64,000 nucleotides of DNA, taken from the NCBI GenBank assembly GCA_963759235.1, contig CAVWYO010000007.1, forward strand, positions 433,202-497,201, written 5' to 3'. This document shows positions 35,156-43,541 of this stretch, one piece after another. Both the position numbers and the translations under genes were made by a program. The notes below the pieces were generated by a model, which worked only from the letters and a program-made list of their open reading frames with translations, ran no database searches and had not been told where the DNA came from. This DNA is from Bauldia sp963759235. Lineage in GTDB: Bacteria > Pseudomonadota > Alphaproteobacteria > Rhizobiales > Kaistiaceae. Numbering within the stretch: the first letter of the stretch is position 1; every line of letters begins with the position of its first letter.

Positions 35156-36192
35156 GCGACCGGCTTCGCTCGCTGCTCGGGCAGGGGTTCGCGATTGTCC
35201 TTGCCATCGTCCTCGGTTCGATCATCATCGTCATCGTCGGCGAGAGTCCCGTGCGCGTCTTCTCGACGCTGATGGAAGGCGCCTTCGGCAACGCCGAGGC
35301 GATTGCCGGCACTCTCCTCCAGACGACGCCCATTCTCGTCTGCGGCGTCGCCGCTTGCATCTCCTTCCGCGCCGGCCTGTTCAACATCGGCATCGAGGGA
35401 CAGCTTTTTCTGGGCGGCTTTGCCGCGGTGCTGGTCGGCCTTTATCTGCCGCTGCCGCCCTTCTTCCACGTCCTTGCCGGCCTCGTCGCCGCGATGCTGG
35501 CAGGGCTTGCCTGGGTTGCCATTCCCGCCTTCTTCCGCGCCCGCTACAACGCCAACGAAGTGGTCTCGACGATCCTGTCCAACTACGTCGCTGTCCTCTT
35601 CACCTCCTACCTCACCATCTTCGTCTTCAAGCGGCCCGGCGGATGGTCGGAGACGCCGCCGATCCTGCCTTCGGCCGAACTGCCGCAGCTCTTCACCTTC
35701 TCGCGTCTGAACTGGGGTCTGATCATCGGACTGGTGCTTGCCGTCGCCGCGCAGCTTTACTTCCGCTACGCGCGTCACGGCTACACGGTGACCGTCATGG
35801 GGCAGAACGCGAAGTTCGCCGAATATGGCGGTGTCAACATCCGCCGGCACATCCTGGTCGTTCTGCTTGCCTCCGGGGCGGTCGGCGGCCTTGCCGGAGG
35901 CATCGAGGCGCTCGGCGTCCATCATCGCTTCATGGAAGGGTTTGCACCTGGCTTCGGTTTCGACGGGGTGATCGCGGCTCTGCTCGCCAACGGCAGTCCG
36001 GTCGGCACGATCGGCACGTCACTTTTCTTCGGGGCGCTCAGGAGCGGTTCGCTTCTCCTCGAGGTCGATACCAGCGCATCGCGCGAGATCATCACCGTCA
36101 TTCAGGCGCTGATCATCCTCTGCGTTTCTGCCCAGTTCCTGATGCGCCGGCGCGGCGACAGCACTGCCGGGGAGCGCCGATGGAAGTTCTAG
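35152..36192 (+). CDS. ABC permease of a BMP-type nucleoside importer (YufP-like)
   Basis: This 346-residue membrane protein has about nine hydrophobic helices and the subfamily segments ISFRAGLFNIGIEGQLFLGG, RYNANEVVSTILSNYVAVLF and FDGVIAALLANGSPVG. It forms a heterodimer with the following permease. Translational coupling on both sides (4-bp and 13-bp overlaps). Confidence 0.92.
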   Translation: MSDRLRSLLGQGFAIVLAIVLGSIIIVIVGESPVRVFSTLMEGAFGNAEAIAGTLLQTTPILVCGVAACISFRAGLFNIGIEGQLFLGGFAAVLVGLYLPLPPFFHVLAGLVAAMLAGLAWVAIPAFFRARYNANEVVSTILSNYVAVLFTSYLTIFVFKRPGGWSETPPILPSAELPQLFTFSRLNWGLIIGLVLAVAAQLYFRYARHGYTVTVMGQNAKFAEYGGVNIRRHILVVLLASGAVGGLAGGIEALGVHHRFMEGFAPGFGFDGVIAALLANGSPVGTIGTSLFFGALRSGSLLLEVDTSASREIITVIQALIILCVSAQFLMRRRGDSTAGERRWKF

Positions 36193-37208
36193 ACCGCCTC
36201 TTCAACATCGCGCTGATCGTTGCGACCATTCGCACTACCGCGCCGATTCTCCTGGTCGCGCTCGGCGGCTCGTTCACCACCAAGGCCGGCATCTTCAATA
36301 TCGGTCTGGAGGGTCAGATGCTGGTCGGCGCCTTCTTCGCGGTCATCGGCTCGATCTTCACCGGCTCTGCCTGGCTCGGCATTCTCTGCGGTGTCGCCGC
36401 GGCGGTGGTCTTCGCCCTCATCTTCGTCGTGCTGGTCGTCACCTTCCGTGCCAACGAGGTGGTGGTCGGGCTCGCCCTCAACATCCTCGCCGGCGGCATG
36501 ACCATCTCGCTGATGAAGGCGATCTTCGGCACCCGCGGCTCCATCGTCGGCCACGGCATCGTCGGACTGAAGCCGGTGCGCATCCCCGGCGCCAGCGACC
36601 TCGGCCCATTCGGGCAGCTCGTCTCGGGATACACGCCGCTCGTCTATGTCGCCTTCGCGATGGTCCCGATCCTCATCCTGTTCTACCAGCGCACCCGCCT
36701 CGGCCTGCATATCCGCGTGGTCGGTGAGAAACCGGAAGCAGCCGAAGCCCAGGGGCTGTCGATCACCCGCATCCGCTACATCGCCTCGCTCTTATGCGGG
36801 GTGCTCGCCGGGCTTGCCGGGGCGCATCTGTCGCTCGGCTACATCACCATGTTCACCGAGAACATGTCGTCGGGCCGCGGCTTCATGGCGGTAGCGATCC
36901 TGATCTTCTCCAACGGCGATCCGCTCAAGGTGCTGGCCGGATGCCTGCTCTTCGGCTTCTCCGACGCGCTCGCCCTCAGATTGCAGACGTTTGGCTTCCC
37001 GTCCTATCTGGTGCTGACCGTTCCCTACCTCGTTGCTCTCGCCGCCCTCTTCGGCCTCGCCTACCGGTCGCGGCCGCGCATCGTCAAGGAGACGATGGAA
37101 TCGATGAAACGCCTTCTGCGCGTTGATCCCCACGGCCCCGTGGCACCGCCCGGCGAGCAAACGGTGACCGGCATGACCCCGGGGCCTCGAACCGGCGGGA
37201 GCGGCTGA
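36180..37208 (+). CDS. ABC permease of a BMP-type nucleoside importer (YufQ-like)
   Basis: This 342-residue permease shows FTTKAGIFNIGLEGQMLVGA, FRANEVVVGLALNILAGG and GRGFMAVAILIFSNGDPL. Its ATG lies inside the end of the preceding gene (13-bp overlap) with GGGGAG 6 bp upstream. The C-terminal 25 residues are a charged, Pro-rich tail. The next gene starts at the base after its stop. Confidence 0.92.
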   Translation: MEVLDRLFNIALIVATIRTTAPILLVALGGSFTTKAGIFNIGLEGQMLVGAFFAVIGSIFTGSAWLGILCGVAAAVVFALIFVVLVVTFRANEVVVGLALNILAGGMTISLMKAIFGTRGSIVGHGIVGLKPVRIPGASDLGPFGQLVSGYTPLVYVAFAMVPILILFYQRTRLGLHIRVVGEKPEAAEAQGLSITRIRYIASLLCGVLAGLAGAHLSLGYITMFTENMSSGRGFMAVAILIFSNGDPLKVLAGCLLFGFSDALALRLQTFGFPSYLVLTVPYLVALAALFGLAYRSRPRIVKETMESMKRLLRVDPHGPVAPPGEQTVTGMTPGPRTGGSG

Positions 37209-38231
37209 ATGGAGCGCATCATCCTCGACGTCGACTCGGCCGGCGACGACATTCTCGCCGTGCTGTTCGCCGCTGCGGCGCCGGGCATCAAGCTCGAGGG
37301 AGTGACGACGGTCACCGGCGCGGCCGGCCCCATCGAGCAGGTGACCAACGTCGTCCTCAACACCTTGAGCCTCGCCGGTCGCGACGACATCCCGGTTGCC
37401 GCGGGCGCCTGGCGGCCGATCGTCGGCAACGCCAAGGCCGACATGGAAGCGCCGGTCAATGTCGAGAAACAGCTGATCGCCCGCTACGGCGAGCGGCTGA
37501 AGACCTTCAACCCCAAGGCGCCCGAGCCACGGCGGCCGCCCGACAAGCGCCACGCCGTCGACTTCATGCTGGAGACGGTGCTCGGCTCGCTTGGCGAGAT
37601 CACCGTTGTCGCCACCGGCCCGATGACCAACCTGGCGCTCGCCATCCTCCAGGAGCCGGGTTTCGCCGCAGCGGTGAAGCGGTTCCTGCTGCTCGGCGGC
37701 TGTTTCGTCACGCCGGGCAACATGACGCCGGTCACCGAGTACAACATCTGGGCCGATCCGGAGGCGGCCCGCATCGTCCTCAACGCCGGCGTCGAGACCG
37801 TGCTGGTGCCCCTCGATGTCTGCGAGGACAACCGCGCCGCCACCGGCATGATGACCCGCGATGATCTCTACGATCTCGACGAGGCAGCGACCGATAATCC
37901 CGTCGCCCGGATGATCATCGAGGTGTTCCCGATCTACATCGACATCTGGCGGGAGTTCTTCGCCCTGATGGGCTTCCCGATGGACGACGTCATCACCGTG
38001 TCGCTCGCCATCGATCCCACCATCTGCGCCATGACGGAATCGCGCTTCGTCGACGTGGTGCTTGACGGCCGCCTCGCCCGGGGCCAGACGGTCGCCTATC
38101 ACGGCCGCCAGATCCTGCCGGGCGGCGGGCCGGCGACGACCCGCATCTGCACCGGCATCGACGGGCGGCGCTTCATGCGGCTCTTCAAGGACGCCATCGC
38201 CCGTTACGAGCGCGGGGGCGGGGAAGTGTGA
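37209..38231 (+). CDS. Nucleoside hydrolase (inosine/uridine-preferring fold), paralogue 1
   Basis: This 340-residue protein has the nucleoside hydrolase Ca2+ motif DxDxxxDD as LDVDSAGDDILA at residues 6-14, VVATGPMTNLALAIL and TEYNIWADPEAARIVL (ENxxDxeA-like). It hydrolyses the N-glycosidic bond of ribonucleosides to ribose and free base. It follows the importer genes with no gap, so the imported compound is probably cleaved here. It differs a good deal from the second hydrolase, so the two may have different specificities. Confidence 0.9.
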   Translation: MERIILDVDSAGDDILAVLFAAAAPGIKLEGVTTVTGAAGPIEQVTNVVLNTLSLAGRDDIPVAAGAWRPIVGNAKADMEAPVNVEKQLIARYGERLKTFNPKAPEPRRPPDKRHAVDFMLETVLGSLGEITVVATGPMTNLALAILQEPGFAAAVKRFLLLGGCFVTPGNMTPVTEYNIWADPEAARIVLNAGVETVLVPLDVCEDNRAATGMMTRDDLYDLDEAATDNPVARMIIEVFPIYIDIWREFFALMGFPMDDVITVSLAIDPTICAMTESRFVDVVLDGRLARGQTVAYHGRQILPGGGPATTRICTGIDGRRFMRLFKDAIARYERGGGEV

Positions 38232-38233
38232 CG

Positions 38234-39163
38234 ATGGCCGGCGAACCCATCCTCTACGACTGCGATCCCGGCCATGACGACGCCATCGCTCTCGTCATGG
38301 CGCACCGCTCGCCGGCGGTCGACCTTCTCGGCGTCACCACCACCTGCGGCAACGCTCCGGTCGACAGGACGACGGCGAACTGTCTGCGCATCCTCGAGTT
38401 CATCGGCGCGGGGGCCGTGCCGGTGGCCAAGGGCTGCTACCGCCCTCTCGCCCGGCCCTTGGTGCTCGGCACCGCCGACGGACCGAGCGGCCTCGAAGGA
38501 TCGCCCTATCTGCCGCAGGCGACCAAGGCGCTCGAGCCGATGCACGCCGTCGACTTCCTCGCCGCCCGGCTCGCCGCCGCGCCGGAGCCGATCCGCGTCG
38601 TCGCCACCGGCCCGCTCTCCAATATCGGCCTCCTCGTCCTCAAGCACCGCGCGGCGTTGCCGAAGATCCGCGAGCTGATCTGGATGGGCGGCGTCTTCTA
38701 CCGCAAGAGCGAGTTCATCACCCCGACCGAGTTCAACGCCTTCTGCGACCCCGAGGCGCTCCGCATCGTGCTCGCCAGCGGCGTGCCGATGAAGATGGTC
38801 GGCCTCGACGTCACCATGCAGGTGCTGGTCGAGGCGCCGCAGTTCGAGGAGCTCGGCAAGATCGACACGCCGCTCGGGCGGCTGGTGGTCGACTGGCTCA
38901 AGTTCTACGAGAAGCTTCACCGCAACAGCATGGGCGTCGGCGGCGCGCTGCACGATCCCTTGGCTCTCGCCCTCGTCATCGATCCGACGCTGGTGCGCTT
39001 TCGCCCCGCCCATATCGGCGTCGACCTCTCCGGCACCTTCGCCTTCGGCGCCACCGTCGCCGACTTCTGGAACGAGCGCGGCGAGGCGCCGAACGCCGAG
39101 ATCGCCAATGAGGTCGATACCGACCGTTTCTTCGACCTTCTCTATGATCTACTCCGCGACTGA
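38234..39163 (+). CDS. Nucleoside hydrolase, paralogue 2
   Basis: This protein of about 309 residues has PILYDCDPGHDDAIALVMAH (the DxDPGxDD metal motif), VATGPLSNIGLLVL and TEFNAFCDPEALRIVL. It has a more typical inosine/uridine hydrolase motif (DCDPGHDD) than the first paralogue. ATG 38234 has GGGGAAG 8 bp upstream; a GTG at 38228 overlapping the previous stop is the alternative. Two hydrolases in one operon suggest two related ribosides, or a heteromer. Confidence 0.9.
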   Translation: MAGEPILYDCDPGHDDAIALVMAHRSPAVDLLGVTTTCGNAPVDRTTANCLRILEFIGAGAVPVAKGCYRPLARPLVLGTADGPSGLEGSPYLPQATKALEPMHAVDFLAARLAAAPEPIRVVATGPLSNIGLLVLKHRAALPKIRELIWMGGVFYRKSEFITPTEFNAFCDPEALRIVLASGVPMKMVGLDVTMQVLVEAPQFEELGKIDTPLGRLVVDWLKFYEKLHRNSMGVGGALHDPLALALVIDPTLVRFRPAHIGVDLSGTFAFGATVADFWNERGEAPNAEIANEVDTDRFFDLLYDLLRD

Positions 39164-39185
39164 GCGAGCAGAGGAGCAACCTGCC

Positions 39186-39830
39186 ATGGCCGTCGATGTC
39201 TTCTCAGCCCACAAGAGCGACAGCGAAGTCCGCCTCGATCCAAAAAGGACGGCGGTCCTCGTCATCGACATGATCAATGATTTCTGCAAGCCGGGCGGCC
39301 GCATGGTGTTGCCCGGCTACGAGACCCTCGTCCCCTATCAGCTCGCGGTGATCGAGGCGGCACGCCAAGCCGGCGTGCCGGTCATCTGGATCCGCGACAG
39401 CCACCGCCGCAATCTCCGCCGCGACCGCGAGATGCTGAAGCGCACGCCGCACGCCGAGGAAGGCAGCTGGGGCACCGAGGTGATCGAGGATCTCGGCGCT
39501 CCTCCGGACGAGTTCGTGGTGCTCAAGCCCCGCTACTCAGCGTTCTTCCAGACTGACCTCGATCTCATCCTCAAGGACATGACGGTCGATCAGCTGGTTA
39601 TCTTCGGCGTGGTCACCAACATTTGCGTCCGGTCGACAGTTCACGACGGCTTCTTTCTCGGCTACGAGATCGTCGTGCCACGGGACTGTTGCGCCGCAAC
39701 CGGACCGCGCGAGCAGGAAAGCAGCCTGTACGACATCGCGACCCATTTCGGCATCGTCAGCGACGCTGACGGGGTCGTGGCAGCGCTGTCGTCTGGCCGT
39801 GTCATCGAGAACATGGAGATCGCGGCGTAG
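39186..39830 (+). CDS. Isochorismatase-fold cysteine amidohydrolase
   Basis: This 214-residue protein has the catalytic triad of the family: Asp28 (LVIDMINDF), Lys114 (VVLKPRYSAFF) and Cys147 (GVVTNICVRST, with the cis-peptide VVT). Members hydrolyse C-N bonds, among them nicotinamide, N-carbamoylsarcosine, maleamate and ureidoacrylate (RutB). KPRYSAFF and ATNIC-like VTNIC fit RutB/maleamate-type enzymes. GGAG lies 9 bp upstream. It lies 22 bp after the second nucleoside hydrolase, so it probably acts on the base or its ring-opened amide. Confidence 0.87.
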   Translation: MAVDVFSAHKSDSEVRLDPKRTAVLVIDMINDFCKPGGRMVLPGYETLVPYQLAVIEAARQAGVPVIWIRDSHRRNLRRDREMLKRTPHAEEGSWGTEVIEDLGAPPDEFVVLKPRYSAFFQTDLDLILKDMTVDQLVIFGVVTNICVRSTVHDGFFLGYEIVVPRDCCAATGPREQESSLYDIATHFGIVSDADGVVAALSSGRVIENMEIAA

Positions 39831-39858
39831 GAGCCGGGTGGAGCTGGGGCGAGGGCGA

Positions 39859-40407
39859 ATGCTGACGGCAGCGAAGAAGAGACGCGTGGCGGGAGACAAG
39901 GAGGAGGCGGTCGAGGCCGGCTCGCTCGGCCTCAAGGAGGTGAAACGCGGGTTCACGGCATCGGGCTACGATCTTCTGACCCATCCTGCCCACGTCATCC
40001 GTCGTGCACACCAGCGCGCCACCATGTGCTTCCAGGAAGTGGTCAGCGAGCAGAACCTGACGCCGACCCAGATGGCCGCCCTGGCGACGATCATGAAACA
40101 TGGCGAATTGTCCCAGAACCTCTTGGGGCGGCTCACCGCCATGGACCCCTCGACGATCAGCATCGTCGTCCGCAAGCTCCTGAAACTCGGTCTGGTGGTG
40201 CGCTCCAACGCTGCCCACGATCAGCGCCTGACGATCATCCGCCTCACCAACAAGGGCGTCCGCTACACGCTTCCTCTGCTTGCCCAGAGCGTCGAGGTCG
40301 GCCGACGGGTGTTGGCGCCTCTCACGCCTGTGGAGCAGCGGGTTTTCATGGAGCTGCTCAACAAGGTCGCAGCGACCCCGGCGCTGGAGCCGGAGATCGA
40401 CGACTAG
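39859..40407 (+). CDS. MarR-family regulator, NicR-like
   Basis: This 182-residue protein has a winged helix core: PAHVIRRAHQRATMCFQEVV, NLTPTQMAALATIMKHGELSQ, LLGRLTAMDPSTISIVVRKL and the wing NAAHDQRLTIIRLTNKG. HVIRRAHQR, TPTQ and LGRLTAMDxxTI are shared with NicR, the repressor of nicotinate degradation in Pseudomonas putida. The first 45 residues form a charged extension. It lies 28 bp after the amidohydrolase gene and before the enamidase, so it probably controls part of this locus in response to a pathway intermediate. Confidence 0.82.
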   Translation: MLTAAKKRRVAGDKEEAVEAGSLGLKEVKRGFTASGYDLLTHPAHVIRRAHQRATMCFQEVVSEQNLTPTQMAALATIMKHGELSQNLLGRLTAMDPSTISIVVRKLLKLGLVVRSNAAHDQRLTIIRLTNKGVRYTLPLLAQSVEVGRRVLAPLTPVEQRVFMELLNKVAATPALEPEIDD

Positions 40408-40415
40408 TTGGTCCG

Positions 40416-40562
40416 ATTCCGATATTTGCCACCCACTGCGGCACCCGCCCGAGCAAATGTCGGAATCATAAGGACCACCAGCAAGTATATGATGCTAGCG
40501 GAGCTTTCCAATTTGACACTTGAGCAAGAGCATGGTCCCAGCCGCGACTTAAATGTCAAATT
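40416..40562. promoter_or_regulatory. Two inverted repeats in the enamidase leader
   Basis: Repeat 1: ATTCCGATATTTGC (40416-40429) and GCAAATGTCGGAAT (40453-40466), 13 of 14 pairs, starting 8 bp after the regulator stop. Repeat 2: AATTTGACA (40510-40518) and TGTCAAATT (40554-40562), perfect, with GGAGC and GCTCC just outside. The second lies about 65 bp before the enamidase start and fits a MarR-type operator pair; the first could be an operator or a weak terminator. The 217-bp gap has no gene. Confidence 0.5.
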
Positions 40563-40624
40563 CGCTCCACTAGCCACACCCCGCGGCTTCTCCTTCCGGC
40601 CGCGATCAACCGGAGACTGACACG

Positions 40625-41836
40625 ATGGCTTATGACGCGCCCCAGACCGAGTCATCCGGCAAGCTCGTGATCCGCAACATTGGATTGCTTTTGTCGGGCG
40701 ACCTCGCCAATCCGATCCTCGATGCCGATACCGTGGTGGCGGTCGACGGCCGCATCGCCGCAATCGGTCGCGAGAAGGACGTCGACACCGACGATGCCGC
40801 CACCGTCGTCGATGCCAACGGTGTGGCGCTGACGCCGGGCCTGATCGACAGCCACATGCACCCGGTCGCCGGCGACTGGACGCCGCGCCAGAACCAGATC
40901 GGTTGGATCGACTCCTGCCTCCACGGTGGTGTGACGACGATGATCTCGGCCGGGGAAGTGCACACGCCGGGCAGGCCACGGGATATCGTCGGCCTCAAGG
41001 CGCTCGCTATCGCCGCGCAGCGCACTTTTTCGGCCTTCCGTCCCTCCGGAGTGAAGGTCCACGCCGGCGCGCCGGTGATCGAGCACGGCATGGTCGAGGA
41101 GGACTTTCGCGATCTTGCCCAGTCCGGGGTCAAGCTCCTCGGCGAGGTCGGGCTCGGCTCGGTGAAGGACGGCGACACCGCCAGACGGATGGTGGCCTGG
41201 GCGCGGAAATACGGCATCCAGAGCACCATTCACACCGGTGGCCCGTCGATCCCCGGCTCCGGACTCATCGACAAGGACGTGGTGCTCGCGGCCGACACCG
41301 ACGTGATCGGCCACGTCAACGGCGGACACACCGCGCTACCCAACGATCAGATCACCTGCCTCTGCGAACAGTGCCGCCGCGGGCTGGAGATCGTCCACAA
41401 CGGCAATGAGCGTGCCGCGCTGCACACGCTGAGGACGGCAAAGGAGATGGGCCAGCTCGACCGTCTCCTGCTTGGTACCGATGCGCCGGCAGGATCCGGC
41501 GTTCAGCCGCTCGGCATCATCCGCACCATCGCCTTTCTGTCCGCCCTCGGCGATATACCGGCGGAGATCGCCTTCTGCTTCGCCACCGGCAACACGGCGC
41601 GGATCCGCGACCTCGACTGCGGACTGATCGAAGTGGGGCGCTCGGCCGATTTCATTCTGATCGACACGGCGCAGCATTCCGCCGGCGGCTCGCTTCTCGA
41701 AAGCATCAGTCTCGGCGACCTGCCGGGCATCGGCATGGCGATCATCGACGGCGTCATCCGCACCGCCCGGTCGCGCAACACCCCGCCGGCGACCCGCTTT
41801 CCGGCCGTCACCCGACAGCCGCAGATGGTCAGCTGA
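40625..41836 (+). CDS. Enamidase (6-oxo-1,4,5,6-tetrahydronicotinate amidohydrolase family)
   Basis: This 403-residue metal-dependent amidohydrolase has the beta-sandwich start (LVIRNIGLLLSGDLANPILD) and HxH motif in LIDSHMHPVAGDW. Many segments match the enamidase of Eubacterium barkeri: LHGGVTTMISAGEVHTPGRP, RPSGVKVHAGAPVIEHGM, VKLLGEVGLGSVKD, IHTGGPSIPGS, LLGTDAPAGSGVQPLGI, RTARSRNTPPATR. That enzyme opens a cyclic enamide of nicotinate fermentation to 2-formylglutarate and ammonia. The aerobic setting and absence of 6-hydroxynicotinate reductase genes mean the real substrate may be a related cyclic enamide. It ends convergent with the PF06684 gene (8-bp overlap). Confidence 0.87.
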   Translation: MAYDAPQTESSGKLVIRNIGLLLSGDLANPILDADTVVAVDGRIAAIGREKDVDTDDAATVVDANGVALTPGLIDSHMHPVAGDWTPRQNQIGWIDSCLHGGVTTMISAGEVHTPGRPRDIVGLKALAIAAQRTFSAFRPSGVKVHAGAPVIEHGMVEEDFRDLAQSGVKLLGEVGLGSVKDGDTARRMVAWARKYGIQSTIHTGGPSIPGSGLIDKDVVLAADTDVIGHVNGGHTALPNDQITCLCEQCRRGLEIVHNGNERAALHTLRTAKEMGQLDRLLLGTDAPAGSGVQPLGIIRTIAFLSALGDIPAEIAFCFATGNTARIRDLDCGLIEVGRSADFILIDTAQHSAGGSLLESISLGDLPGIGMAIIDGVIRTARSRNTPPATRFPAVTRQPQMVS

Positions 41837-42413
41837 GGCCGTCCTCGCCGACGACGTCTTCCTTCTTCAACCCGCCGACGCGCGGGTGGGGCCGGCCGGA
41901 ATCGGTCACGGCGATCGCCACCATGATCTCGTTCGCCCGCGGCGCGTCGGCTATCCGCACTTCCATCCCGTCGAAGTGGCTGCGGACCTTGGCCGCATCC
42001 TTGTGGCCGAGCGGGATGTCGAGGGCGACGCCGGGACCGCCGCGCTTCTTGGAGGAGGGAATCAGGGCGGCCCCCTTGCCGAGCACCTTGCGGAAGGGGG
42101 CGCCGAGCTTCGGATGGAGGATGGCGGCCGCGTGCTCGAGCTCGCCGTCGGCGCCGACCGCCGCGGCCTTGCCAAAGCTCTCGACGGTCGGGCCAGGGAC
42201 GCCGAGAGCATGAACCGCGCGGTCGGCAAGCAATCCACCGAGTTCCTCGCCGACGTCCATCAGTTCGGACAGGTCTTCGACGAACGCGCCGGCGAACGGG
42301 TTGTCGATGACGGCGACGGCGGCGGCACGCCGCGTCGGCGGATCGACCGGCCGTTCGCCCTCGATCCGCGTCTCCTCGACGACCGTCGAGATCTTGCGGA
42401 TCCGCGCCTTCAT
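41829..42413 (-). CDS. PF06684 (DUF1185, 'amino acid synthesis') family protein, paralogue 2
   Basis: This 194-residue protein matches the DUF1185/AA_synth family: RAAAVAVIDNPFAGAFVEDLS, GELEHAAAILHPKLGAPFRKVLG, RSHFDGMEVRIADAPRANEIMVAIAVTDSG. No biochemical function is firmly assigned; the common name rests on old annotation. It shares the layout of the gene just upstream (42410-42994), with a 4-bp overlap, so the two probably form a heteromer or act in sequence. Confidence 0.85.
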   Translation of the reverse strand: MKARIRKISTVVEETRIEGERPVDPPTRRAAAVAVIDNPFAGAFVEDLSELMDVGEELGGLLADRAVHALGVPGPTVESFGKAAAVGADGELEHAAAILHPKLGAPFRKVLGKGAALIPSSKKRGGPGVALDIPLGHKDAAKVRSHFDGMEVRIADAPRANEIMVAIAVTDSGRPHPRVGGLKKEDVVGEDGLS

Positions 42414-42994
42414 CTGAGGCCGTCCTCGCCCTTGATATCGGCTGCCGCCAGCCCGCCGACCCGGGCGTGCACCCGCGGGCCCGTCGTCATCGCCAGCGCC
42501 AGCACCATTTCGCCGGACCGTGGCGCGTCGACCACCCCGACCTCGAACGCGTCGAAATGGCTGCGGACATAGGAGGCGTTGATGTGGGTGATCGGCACGT
42601 CGAGCCGCGTGCCGAGTCCGCCGACCTTCTTGGCGGAGGGCACGATCGCCTTGGCCCCGCCGAGGAGCTCGCGCATCGCGTAGCCGCCGGGCATATGCCA
42701 CAGCGCCGCGTGCTCCAGCTCGCCGCCTTCGCCGACGATGGCGCCCTTGCCGTATCCCTCTATCTCCTTCGGATCGCCTCCGAGCGCCTTGATCAGCCGT
42801 CCGGCCATGTCGAGGCCGAGCGGTTTCAAAGTATCCATGAAGCCAACGATGTCCTCGACGTATCGCCCGGCGAAGGGGTTGACGATCACGGCCACGATCG
42901 CCCCGCGCTTGTGCGGCTCTGCCGCGGGCGGTCCGCCTTCGTGAAAGATCTCGTCCACTTGTGTGACGAACTTGCGCACCACTACGTCGGCCAC
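42410..42994 (-). CDS. PF06684 (DUF1185) family protein, paralogue 1
   Basis: This protein has the same length (194 residues) and the same motif order as its neighbour: RGAIVAVIVNPFAGRYVEDIV, GELEHAALWHMPGGYAMRELLG, RSHFDAFEVGVVDAPRSGEM. The His-containing segment GELEHA and ProSGEM/DAPR are kept in both. It is first of a two-gene unit behind the promoter/operator at 43045-43088, which shares its operator with the nucleoside importer. A role in ring or amide hydrolysis is a guess from context. Confidence 0.85.
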   Translation of the reverse strand: MADVVVRKFVTQVDEIFHEGGPPAAEPHKRGAIVAVIVNPFAGRYVEDIVGFMDTLKPLGLDMAGRLIKALGGDPKEIEGYGKGAIVGEGGELEHAALWHMPGGYAMRELLGGAKAIVPSAKKVGGLGTRLDVPITHINASYVRSHFDAFEVGVVDAPRSGEMVLALAMTTGPRVHARVGGLAAADIKGEDGLR

Positions 42995-43044
42995 GGCACC
43001 CCCTCACGACGCGAAGCCCCGCAGAATCTCGACCGCCGGGAGCA

Positions 43045-43088
43045 GATTGTTAGACCATCAACAATCGCATCTCCCGCCCGGATGTCAA
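43045..43088 (-). promoter_or_regulatory. Promoter and third copy of the shared operator, before the PF06684 pair
   Basis: On the minus strand TTGACA (43083-43088) is followed after 16 bp by a GATTGT that could serve as -10. The plus-strand operator GATTGT-TA-GACCATCAAC-AATC (43045-43066) differs from the copy at 32423-32444 at only three of 22 positions. GATTGT and ACAATC form its outer inverted repeat. It lies 51 bp before the PF06684 start. Confidence 0.7.
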
Positions 43089-43205
43089 CTGCGGACCGGC
43101 GGGCCGATCACGATCACCGAGACGGGTGACTGAACCGATCCTCCGGGAAGCGCCAATCGACCTAGGTAGAGTTTGATGGCTCGCTTCGGGCGCTCTGTTC
43201 TTCTG

Positions 43206-43403
43206 TCATTGCAGCCAGGCACCGATCATCACCAAGCCGACGCAGATCGTGGCGGCGAGGGAAGCGATCCTCCGCATGCGGCCGGTCCCGGGTGTGTGGA
43301 GCTTGTAGTAGGCGTCCTCCCAGGCCTCGGTCGCGGGGCGAAGACGGCCGTCTCGGCCTTCGCGGAAGAAATTCAGGTTGGTGCCGAAATAGAGCGCGTC
43401 CAT
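43206..43403 (-). CDS. Small single-helix membrane protein, unknown function
   Basis: This 65-residue protein starts MDALYFGTNLNFFREGRDGR, with a Tyr/Trp-rich middle (WEDAYYKLHTPG) and one C-terminal hydrophobic helix (IASLAATICVGLVMIGAWL), a tail-anchor layout. AGGAG lies 7 bp before the ATG, which supports real translation. I do not recognise a named family. It is divergent from the winged-helix/TPR regulator at 43542. Confidence 0.65.
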   Translation of the reverse strand: MDALYFGTNLNFFREGRDGRLRPATEAWEDAYYKLHTPGTGRMRRIASLAATICVGLVMIGAWLQ

Positions 43404-43541
43404 CTTGTGTCTCCTGAGCCGGATCGTTGCGTCATTTCGATCAGGTAGCTGCGGCAGAGTTTGAGCACGGCCAGGCGCGGGGTCTTGAAGCCGTGCCGAA
43501 ATGTTGCCGAAAAGTCCCGAAACGGCGGCTATATTCGCGGC

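Noticed and set aside
37209..39830. A standard Rut or reductive uracil pathway for the nucleoside locus
   Set aside because: RutA, RutC-F and dihydropyrimidine genes are absent, and an enamidase plus NicR-like regulator point to another ring.
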